Positions 1 through 6,283 of a stretch of 23,509 nucleotides of DNA are shown here, piece after piece. Both the position numbers and the translations under genes were made by a program. Where the stretch lies: assembly GCA_015232735.1 (NCBI GenBank), contig JADFZC010000001.1:38263-61771 (forward strand). The letters run 5' to 3'. The DNA is from Oligoflexales bacterium (GTDB taxonomy: Bacteria; Bdellovibrionota; Oligoflexia; Oligoflexales; Oligoflexaceae). The notes below the pieces were generated by a model that was not told the DNA's origin, did not search any database, and saw only the letters and a program-made list of their open reading frames with translations. Each line of letters begins with the position of its first letter. The first letter of the stretch is position 1.

Positions 1-74
1 ATAGGATCTGTTTGTAGTAACGCAATTTGCGCCACAGACGTATCCTGGCAAGCAACGAAAAGCATAGGATCTGT
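1..74 (+). repeat. Two-box palindromic repeat: truncated copy 0 and copy A
   Basis: Copy A spans 37-74. It has box 1 GACGTATCCTGGC (37-49), a 12-base variable middle (50-61), and box 2 GCATAGGATCTGT (62-74). The first 11 bases of the window are the tail of box 2 from a preceding copy cut by the window edge, so two copies lie head to tail 63 bases apart. Between them CGCAA-T-TTGCG (21-31) is a small inverted repeat at the place where the downstream copies carry an 11-bp hairpin. Both boxes recur exactly, or with one change, at 785-822 and 845-882. No coding frame explains this stretch. Confidence 0.8.
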
Positions 75-148
75 CTGCAAATTACCTGTTGATATCGGAT
101 CATCAGTTGGCAAAGCAAAATGTATCTCTTTTTCCAAATTTTCTTTAG

Positions 149-164
149 TGTGATTTTTTTCACA
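149..164. promoter_or_regulatory. CRP/FNR-family-like palindromic operator
   Basis: TGTGA, six T residues, then TCACA gives a perfect CRP-type core palindrome (half sites 149-153 and 160-164). It ends 34 bases before the GTG start of the SH3-domain gene. The half-sites and spacing match the E. coli CRP core consensus. Which CRP/FNR-family regulator would bind here is unknown. The closeness to the start would suit either a short leader or repression. Confidence 0.4.
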
Positions 165-198
165 TTTTTGTTTGAACACTCGAAAGAGGAGAATCTCA

Positions 199-687
199 GT
201 GAAAATTAAAAACTTTGCACATCTTCTAACAGGGACATTAGGGATAACTTTGTCTATCATCCTCATTACAACCTGTACCAGTACAGGCAAAGTGGATAAA
301 ACAAAGGAAGCTGTACAAGCCACAGACAAAGACAAGCAGGTGCAAACAGAAGCAGCTGTCAACAAAGATACCGAAATCCAGGCAATTAAGACTGAAGGTC
401 CTGCTTCCGGAAACATTGTTTCCCCCCAAAAGGAAATACAGGAAACACCTTCCACGGATAATACCCAGGTACGAGTATGGTTTGCAAAAGAGAATCTTAT
501 CTCCATTAAGGAGAGTGCAAAACCGGATGCAAAAGAGCTTGGAAAACTGAAGAAAGGAGAGCCAATCCTCATTAAAAATGTAAAAGGGGATTGGGCCGAG
601 ACCACAAGCGGAGCCTATATAGAGTTAAAGAACCTAAGCAAGACACCGGTGTTTGTAAAGAAAGAAAAGAGCGAATGGACAAGATAA
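199..687 (+). CDS. Exported, probably lipid-anchored protein with a bacterial SH3 domain
   Basis: A 162-residue protein when started at GTG 199. That start has a good ribosome site (AGAGGA, 185-190) eight bases upstream; a TTG at 172 is also open but has no such site. The N-terminus has a basic stretch (KIKNFAH), a hydrophobic core and then Ile-Thr-Thr-Cys at about residues 24-27. This resembles a lipobox but has Thr instead of the usual Gly/Ala/Ser before the Cys, so lipidation is uncertain. A Lys/Glu/Gln-rich low-complexity linker follows. From about residue 90 there is a bacterial SH3 (SH3b/SH3_3) pattern: VRVWFAKENLISIKESAK, then LGKLKKGEPILI, then GDWAETTSGAYIELKNL. SH3b domains usually bind peptidoglycan or other wall ligands, so a periplasmic wall-associated role is inferred. 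It is a single-gene unit flanked by repeats. Confidence 0.7.
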   Translation: MKIKNFAHLLTGTLGITLSIILITTCTSTGKVDKTKEAVQATDKDKQVQTEAAVNKDTEIQAIKTEGPASGNIVSPQKEIQETPSTDNTQVRVWFAKENLISIKESAKPDAKELGKLKKGEPILIKNVKGDWAETTSGAYIELKNLSKTPVFVKKEKSEWTR

Positions 688-760
688 ATCCTGTGATTTT
701 GCTTTTTCATCAAGTTTAAGGAAACCTCGTCCTTCAGAGCGAGGCCCTTCAAGCTAAGTA

Positions 761-822
761 GTCGCTGGCGCGAAATGCGCCAGCGACGTATCCTGGCGAG
801 CCCAGGCTCGCATAGGATCTGT
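761..822 (+). repeat. Two-box palindromic repeat, copy B with leading hairpin
   Basis: A perfect 11-bp inverted repeat with a five-base loop (761-771 and 777-787, loop GAAAT) leads into box 1 (785-797), a 12-base middle (798-809) and box 2 (810-822). The middle here completes a second hairpin, GCGAGCC/GGCTCGC (796-802 and 805-811). Flanking ATCCT (790-794) can pair with AGGAT (814-818). Box lengths and box-to-box spacing are identical to copies A and C. Confidence 0.8.
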
Positions 823-844
823 TGTAGCATGCTAATATTTTGGG

Positions 845-907
845 ACAGATCCTATGCTTTCCTTCCCTTGCCAGAATACGTCCTAAGGCGCTTTCAGCGC
901 CTTAGGA
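845..907 (-). repeat. Two-box palindromic repeat, copy C (inverted) with hairpin
   Basis: On the minus strand this copy reads: an 11-bp hairpin (881-891 with 897-907, loop TGAAA), box 1 GACGTATTCTGGC (882-870), a 12-base middle (869-858), and box 2 (857-845). It faces copy B. The 22 bases between the two box 2 sequences contain TAGCATGCTA (825-834). Copies B and C together form a near-symmetric 147-bp inverted structure (761-907), like a REP doublet. The inner five base pairs of both leading hairpins (GGCGC/GCGCC) are conserved. The outer six differ between copies but still pair within each copy. Confidence 0.8.
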
Positions 908-1049
908 TTAAGTAAAATCAGGAGAGGTTTAAGCTCCTCCTGATTCGAAGCCCGGTCCTTTAGGACCGGACTCAAAAAAAAATTCTTTAATTTGATTAAA
1001 CAAGGCTATATGCTTCAAAAGTGTTTTCCTAATCTGAGGAAGGAGCCGC

Positions 1050-1829
1050 TTGTCACCGAATCTGATAAATAGCACCCTAGCACAAATTATGATCAGACCC
1101 GTTGAAAAACTTGGTGTATATAATTCTTTTTTCATGAAAAGCCTTGCAAAGATCTTCTATCCGCCGGTCAATTTTAAACTCCTGTCTATTCAAATGGAAT
1201 TTGTTGGAAACCGGAGTTTCTCCATAGTGATCCTTGCCGGGGTTATGGTTGGAGGTATCTTTGGGTTTCAACTAGGTGAAATATTTAGAATATTTGGTGC
1301 AGAATCGATGATAGGCGCAGCAGCCGGCTTTGCGCTGTCGAGAGAGCTCGCCCCAATGGTAGTCGGGTTCCTTGTAACTGGAAGGGCCGGATCTTCCATG
1401 GCGGCGGAAATCGCCACAATGCGCGTCAACGAACAAATAGATGCCATGAAAGTCATGGCGGTAAATCCATACTCATATCTTGTTGCCCCCAGAATTCTGG
1501 CATCGATTCTCATGATGCCATTTCTTATGGTATTTTTTGTTATTGTCGGGGTGATTGCCTCCTTTATAATCGGAATTGCATTTTACGATGTCGATGTGGC
1601 TGATTTCATGAACAAGATACAATGGATTGTCGCTCCAAAAGACATTTTTCTTGGAATCCAGAAGGCAGCCGTTTTTGGTCTCATTTTTTCCATTATTGGA
1701 TGCTACCAGGGGTTTTTTGCATCAGGCGGCGCAAAAGGGGTCGGCAAAGCCACAACAATGGCCGTGGTTGTATCCTATGTTTCACTAATCGTTGCCGACT
1801 ATGTTATCTCATATCTTCAGTTCCTTTAA
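1050..1829 (+). CDS. MlaE/YrbE-type ABC transporter permease
   Basis: 259 residues, the usual length of MlaE-family permeases (Pfam MlaE/DUF140), inner-membrane subunits of MCE-type lipid transporters. The hallmark central segment GRAGSSMAAEIATMRVNEQIDAM is present at about residues 109-131 (checked by eye), followed by NPYSYLVAPRILASILMMP. Roughly five hydrophobic segments are visible. Start TTG at 1050 is chosen because GAGGAAGGAG (1036-1045) precedes it; an ATG at 1091 is also in frame but would trim the N-terminus. The ATPase (MlaF) and MCE protein (MlaD) that normally sit beside such permeases are not among the downstream genes, and the upstream gene is unrelated, so this is an orphan locus in the window. 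The substrate is presumably phospholipid by family; the direction of transport cannot be told. Confidence 0.85.
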   Translation: MSPNLINSTLAQIMIRPVEKLGVYNSFFMKSLAKIFYPPVNFKLLSIQMEFVGNRSFSIVILAGVMVGGIFGFQLGEIFRIFGAESMIGAAAGFALSRELAPMVVGFLVTGRAGSSMAAEIATMRVNEQIDAMKVMAVNPYSYLVAPRILASILMMPFLMVFFVIVGVIASFIIGIAFYDVDVADFMNKIQWIVAPKDIFLGIQKAAVFGLIFSIIGCYQGFFASGGAKGVGKATTMAVVVSYVSLIVADYVISYLQFL

Positions 1830-2012
1830 AAAAAAGTAAAAATCAAACTCCGAGAAAATGTACAAAAGACACGACCTTTTTTTTCCCGCGAAAAATAATC
1901 TGGGCAAATTTTTCATTCTCGAAAACCGTCGTGGTTCTATTTCAGCAAATTGACAATTGATAGACTATAAGAGGAAGGATGTAATAAACCAACTTGTGAC
2001 AATGGATACATC

Positions 2013-4109
2013 TTGAACAAGACTGTCTTAAAAAAAATCTTAGTATTCAGCGCCTTTTCAGCGACATCAGCCATCATTGCCATTTTTATCATTTCCGGTG
2101 TCCTGCAATACTCAAATATTTATATGAAGGAAAAGGTTGAACATGCCATAGATACAGCTCAAAAAAAACTCGGCGTCAAGATAAAAATAGAAAACAAATC
2201 CCAGCATATGACACGGGTAAGATTTGAAAATGTTGAGATACCCCAGAAATTTAGAACTGTTATCAGCAATATTACAGGGACATTCAATACCAATCCGTTA
2301 AGCCTTTTTGATACTCCGATCAGACTTCTTCAAATCGATGGTATCAGAACAAAGATTGAACTGAAAGAATTGAAAGATCTATTCAAAGACTATATGAATA
2401 AGCCTTTTCCCTCAGATGAACTTAAGGCCGCATCGCCGTTTGATTTTGTTATTTTTAAAAAAATTCCAGAAAAAATTGAGGCAAGTCTTGATTTTCTTGA
2501 AATCACGGATTCCAGTAATGAAACAATATTTGCAATCAGAGGACTTAAGATCAGTTACAGCAAGTTTGATGCCCTGCTTAATTTCAGATTTGACTCAATC
2601 ATCCATAAAAATAAAAACCTGTCAGGCCCTGCTGGAGGACAGTTGATCACACACTCACAAAGTTCCTACTATCCTCTCCTTTTCTATCAGGAAGCACAAA
2701 AGCCACACGCTTCATGGAGCATCAAAGGGAAGTTGGCCAAAGACTTCTCTTCAATCAAAATATATCTCAAAAGCTTTGGAATCCCTTTGGATCTTTTCCC
2801 ACAGCTTAAAGATATCATCTTTAACGCATCAACAGTGAACTATGCATCTTCTGTCTTTCTGGCGAGAGGCAACAAAGACAATCAACTGGAGTTTTCCATA
2901 AGCCTTGGAAGCATCGATTTGGCTATAAAACACCCACTCATCAGCAGCAGAGAGATAGGTCCAATTCCATTCCAGATCATGACAAAAGGATTTTACGATT
3001 TCGATAAAAATGAAGTGACTCTTTCCAACGGAACAGTAAAATTGCAGAATAGGGTTTCATTCTCAAATCCCGCATCAACCCTGAATCTGAATTTTTCAAC
3101 AAAATCTATATCATTGTCTAATCCGGATTCAACCGGTTATTTGGAGTTTACAGCTACTTTAAATCCTACCAAATGCCAGACATTCATAAGTACTCTTCCC
3201 TCCACGCTAATACCAAACCTTAAATCATTTGATCTGTCAGGAGAGGCATCATTCAAATTGCACCTTAAGATTAATCCCAATGATCCCGCCAATTTTTACC
3301 ATAATTTCGAAAATATTAACGCAAACTGCAGTGCATTGAGCACTGCCTATGAATTTTCAAGATCAAGGTTGCTGTCCCAGTTCCCAATTTCAGAGTCAGG
3401 CAAGGAAATAGAACTCCCCAGATATGGTGATAAAAAGAGGTCCATTTCATATTCGATCCTTTCAGACATATCAAAAAGCATGAAAGATGCCATAATTTCA
3501 TCAGAAGATGGAGGTTTTTGGAATCATAACGGGGTTGATTTCGAGTCGATACTGGCAGCAATCCGTAAAAACATCAAAGAGGGAAAAATTTCTATAGGCG
3601 GCTCAACAATCACCATGCAAACAGCAAAAAATCTCTTCTTAGGCCCGGAAAGAACCATCTCAAGAAAACTTCAGGAGATTTTTTTAAGCATCTACCTGGA
3701 AAAAATCCTCCCGAAGGAAAAGATTTTGGAAATATATTTGAACATCATAGAATACGGCCCGGAAATCTTTGGAATAAAAAATGCTTCCATACATTATTTT
3801 AACAAAATGCCAAAAGATCTCTCCCCTCTTGAATCTTCCTTTTTAGTTTCAATAATACCAAGCCCAGTAAAAAGATATAAAAATTATTGTAACGGCATGG
3901 TATCCAAAGGACTGCGAAGCATGATGGACCATAGCCTTGCGAGAATGTCGAGACAAGGCAACCTTGAAGATACCGACTTTAAAAAGGCACTCAAAGAAGA
4001 TCTCGTTTTCAATGGTCCCAAACCCATGTCTCCTATGGCCGCAGAATGCCTGAAACATATAAGTTCCACTGAAACGGCAAGCCCGACCGGCGAAAAATTT
4101 GATTTTTGA
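2013..4109 (+). CDS. AsmA-like/GT51 fusion: monofunctional peptidoglycan glycosyltransferase
   Basis: 698 residues. One N-terminal membrane anchor (about residues 8-30) is followed by about 430 residues of beta-rich, AsmA/DUF3971-like sequence and then a glycosyltransferase family 51 domain (about 470-640). The GT51 signatures are clear: SSEDGGFWNHNGVDF with catalytic Glu498; GGSTITMQTAKNL from Gly529; RKLQEIFLSIYLE with Glu555; and LEIYLNIIEYG. No penicillin-binding transpeptidase domain follows, so it should polymerise glycan strands from lipid II at the inner membrane without cross-linking. MtgA-type monofunctional enzymes are around 240 residues, so the extra N-terminal module is the notable feature. 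The start is TTG 2013 with only a weak GGA ribosome site; a stop at 1968-1970 bounds the frame and no ATG or GTG lies between. A 14-bp palindrome (4105-4118) overlaps the stop. Confidence 0.85.
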   Translation: MNKTVLKKILVFSAFSATSAIIAIFIISGVLQYSNIYMKEKVEHAIDTAQKKLGVKIKIENKSQHMTRVRFENVEIPQKFRTVISNITGTFNTNPLSLFDTPIRLLQIDGIRTKIELKELKDLFKDYMNKPFPSDELKAASPFDFVIFKKIPEKIEASLDFLEITDSSNETIFAIRGLKISYSKFDALLNFRFDSIIHKNKNLSGPAGGQLITHSQSSYYPLLFYQEAQKPHASWSIKGKLAKDFSSIKIYLKSFGIPLDLFPQLKDIIFNASTVNYASSVFLARGNKDNQLEFSISLGSIDLAIKHPLISSREIGPIPFQIMTKGFYDFDKNEVTLSNGTVKLQNRVSFSNPASTLNLNFSTKSISLSNPDSTGYLEFTATLNPTKCQTFISTLPSTLIPNLKSFDLSGEASFKLHLKINPNDPANFYHNFENINANCSALSTAYEFSRSRLLSQFPISESGKEIELPRYGDKKRSISYSILSDISKSMKDAIISSEDGGFWNHNGVDFESILAAIRKNIKEGKISIGGSTITMQTAKNLFLGPERTISRKLQEIFLSIYLEKILPKEKILEIYLNIIEYGPEIFGIKNASIHYFNKMPKDLSPLESSFLVSIIPSPVKRYKNYCNGMVSKGLRSMMDHSLARMSRQGNLEDTDFKKALKEDLVFNGPKPMSPMAAECLKHISSTETASPTGEKFDF

Positions 4110-4375
4110 TTAATCAAATGGACATTCACAATACGAATTAATAAAAATTATTTCCCACCCTGCAAAAGATCATCGGCGACATGTTTTTTATGCATACCTG
4201 ACCTGAAAGACCATTAAATCTCTACTCTTAACCTTCCATTTATATTGAGATTTATCATTTTATATTAATGATCTCGCAAACCCTTCCGAAAAATTCTTCA
4301 TGAGAAGGGGGTTGGTGGATGCCTGCCTTTTAACCAGATGGAAAAACTACGAAAAAGAAATCATTGAAAGATATA
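4110..4375. other. Leader/intergenic region before the metallopeptidase
   Basis: AT-rich spacer of 266 bases. One imperfect hairpin is visible: AACCCTTC (4279-4286) with GAAGGGGGTT (4304-4313), which contains two extra G residues. It sits about 65 bases before the start codon. An AATGATC/TATATT-rich stretch at about 4245-4275 could hold a promoter, but I cannot place -35 and -10 boxes with confidence. A 64-codon frame at 4300-4494 has no ribosome site and runs into the next gene in another frame, so I do not call it. Confidence 0.35.
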
Positions 4376-6283
4376 ATGATGCGTTACAATCTTACCATTC
4401 AAAAGGCACTTACTTTGGCAGGCTCTGTGCTGTTGCTATTAAATTCATTTTCTCTGGATATAATAGCAAATACTTGGAACGAAACCCCTTCTGACTGGAA
4501 GAACCCTGACTCTCTCACAAGCAAAACCGATATTTTGCTCTCCCCTTTCATGAAAACAAAAGAAAACAACAGCCTGTTCCTTGTCAATTCTCCAAGTTCC
4601 GTAGATCAACACATTGAATATCTTATTATGGAGCATTCACCTAACGTGCAAATAGAAATAAAAAGCACTCCCATAAATGGACCAACAGACAATTCAAATA
4701 ATTCATTCGGAAAAAAATTCCATTTCTATTATCAAAATGTAAGACTTTGTGAGTTTGAATTAAAAGCCCATGGCATTAATACCGACATGCCCCTCATACT
4801 AGGCTCAATCCCGGACATAGATACTTCCCCATATTATGGTGAGTATGAATGGCCGGATGATCAGTCTGCTCTTGCGAATCTGGAAACTCAGGCATATTTC
4901 ACTCTTGGCTACAATCCGGGATTCACCATGAATGCAAAAGAAAAATGCTTCATTGTCAGAAATGGAATATTGGTACCCGCATGGCTGATGAAGGTGGATA
5001 CCGAATCTCAACTGAGGTATGAGGGTATTGCCGATGATCATATGACATACTACCTGGAACCTAAATTTTTTCACGTTGACGGATCAGCAAGAGTATATGA
5101 CAAAAATGCAAAAGACGGCGTCCTTGTAGATTACCCTTTGAAAGATCTGACTGGAAATCAGAAACTAAGTAACAAATATTTTTATACGGAGCTCAATGAC
5201 CCATCTTATACGGCGGCAACCTCCGCAAATTATGTATTTAACTTTGATCCGGTCACACAGTTGTCACAGTTTCAGGAAACCTCAATATTCACACACGCAA
5301 CAAAACATCTTGAGTGGCTGATCCAGCATAGTTATACCAAATTCGGAAGCAAGAGAGTCAGACTGTTGGTACATGCCGTGGTGAATAATGAAGTCAATAA
5401 TGCGCTTTACCAACCGGACGCCGGGCCTGCGCCAACTATATATGTCGGTGACGGTGATGGGACAACACTTGCCAACCTGGCTACTGATGAAGATGTGGTA
5501 TCTCATGAATTCGGTCATCATGTTATTTATCGAACCCTGACAACAGTGACTGGTCAATCCCTCTCCCTGCATGAAGGTCTTGCAGATTCCTTTGTATTCG
5601 TCAGGAAGGGAAATGCCTGTCTGGGAGAAAGCATTTGCCCCGATAATAACCTCAATTCAAGGATATGCGAAATCAAGGGAAAGTGTTTAAGGAGCGGTGA
5701 CAATACAATTCTGTATGATGCCGCTGAGAAAATGGAGGGGCACAAGGCCGGCCAGTTTGTATCAGGATATATTTGGGATCTTTTTTCCAAAGAAAAAATC
5801 CCTCAAAATGACCTTTCCGAGATCCTCCAGCGTGCAATTGATTTTTTTGTCTATAACAGCGGTTATCAACACTTGGTGATTTCCTTGATGTATGCAGACA
5901 AGGAACTTTATAAGGGCAGTTACTGTTCAAAAATATATCTTTCAGCATACAAGAGAGGGATGGGCCCCATTATTAAGGACTTCGGTTGCGGCCCCGACAC
6001 ATTAAGTGATTCACTTCAGGGACTTGACACCTCTCTTGCCAAAGGTCAGTTTCCTGAAAAGCCATCATCAACATCTCAAACCACTCAGGCTCCAACGGTA
6101 AAGACGACAACCAAAACATCAAAAGGCGGCGGAATATGCGGCACAATTAAAACAGGGAACAATTCCCACTCAAGCTATATTCTCTTATCATTTTTTGCAG
6201 CTATCCCTGTTATTTTGGTTCTCTTTATGCCTAGGACAAAAAAAGCTCCAGCACCCGTCGTTGTTAGAAAGAAACGTTTTTAG
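4376..6283 (+). CDS. Secreted zinc metallopeptidase (M4/M36-like gluzincin) with C-terminal sorting-like tail
   Basis: 635 residues from ATG 4376 (ATG 4379 and TTG 4364 are also possible; the ribosome site is weak, GAAAG). An N-terminal signal peptide is visible (hydrophobic core ALTLAGSVLLLLNSFSL). A roughly 300-residue pro-region-like part precedes the catalytic motif HEFGHH: His377, Glu378 and His381, with Glu400 in LHEGLADSF as the likely third zinc ligand. The 23-residue spacing from His377 to Glu400 is close to thermolysin's 24. The C-terminus has a Ser/Thr/Pro/Gln-rich linker, KGGGICGTI with Cys588, a single membrane segment (about 598-616) and a Lys/Arg-rich end (RKKRF). This three-part tail resembles the Gly/Cys-TM-basic sorting signals of surface proteins. 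The substrate is unknown. The next gene starts around its stop codon, suggesting co-transcription. Confidence 0.75.
   Translation: MMRYNLTIQKALTLAGSVLLLLNSFSLDIIANTWNETPSDWKNPDSLTSKTDILLSPFMKTKENNSLFLVNSPSSVDQHIEYLIMEHSPNVQIEIKSTPINGPTDNSNNSFGKKFHFYYQNVRLCEFELKAHGINTDMPLILGSIPDIDTSPYYGEYEWPDDQSALANLETQAYFTLGYNPGFTMNAKEKCFIVRNGILVPAWLMKVDTESQLRYEGIADDHMTYYLEPKFFHVDGSARVYDKNAKDGVLVDYPLKDLTGNQKLSNKYFYTELNDPSYTAATSANYVFNFDPVTQLSQFQETSIFTHATKHLEWLIQHSYTKFGSKRVRLLVHAVVNNEVNNALYQPDAGPAPTIYVGDGDGTTLANLATDEDVVSHEFGHHVIYRTLTTVTGQSLSLHEGLADSFVFVRKGNACLGESICPDNNLNSRICEIKGKCLRSGDNTILYDAAEKMEGHKAGQFVSGYIWDLFSKEKIPQNDLSEILQRAIDFFVYNSGYQHLVISLMYADKELYKGSYCSKIYLSAYKRGMGPIIKDFGCGPDTLSDSLQGLDTSLAKGQFPEKPSSTSQTTQAPTVKTTTKTSKGGGICGTIKTGNNSHSSYILLSFFAAIPVILVLFMPRTKKAPAPVVVRKKRF

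Larger units (their letters stand above)
688..1049. other. Intergenic region rich in hairpins and repeats
   Basis: This 362-base gap holds no convincing gene. In order it contains: a CCTCG/CGAGG hairpin with a 10-base loop (725-744); repeat copy B with its 11-bp hairpin (761-822); a TAGCATGCTA palindrome (825-834); inverted repeat copy C (845-907); a 9-bp hairpin (916-924 with 937-945); and an 8-bp hairpin CCGGTCCT/AGGACCGG with a two-base loop (952-969) followed by an A-run (974-982). The A-run is on the wrong side for the last hairpin to be a minus-strand terminator, and there is no U-run for a plus-strand one. A possible ribosome site for the next gene lies at 1035-1045. Confidence 0.7.

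Noticed and set aside
1..74. CRISPR array suggested by regularly spaced repeats
   Set aside because: Only two copies with a 63-base period, the conserved boxes are 13 bases, and other copies occur inverted; no cas genes.
615..830. Minus-strand 71-codon frame across the end of the SH3 gene and repeat copy B
   Set aside because: It runs through the hairpin repeat, has no ribosome site and no recognisable protein pattern.
952..982. Hairpin plus A-run as a terminator
   Set aside because: The A-run follows the hairpin on the plus strand; neither strand gives hairpin followed by U-run.
1949..1970. TTGACA followed by TATAAG as a promoter for the AsmA-GT51 gene
   Set aside because: The boxes are only 10 bases apart, far too close for a sigma-70 promoter.
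3316..3561. Minus-strand frame inside the AsmA-GT51 gene
   Set aside because: Shadow frame over intact GT51 catalytic motifs on the plus strand.
4300..4494. 64-codon plus-strand frame before the metallopeptidase
   Set aside because: No ribosome site, overlaps the peptidase signal peptide in another frame, no family likeness.
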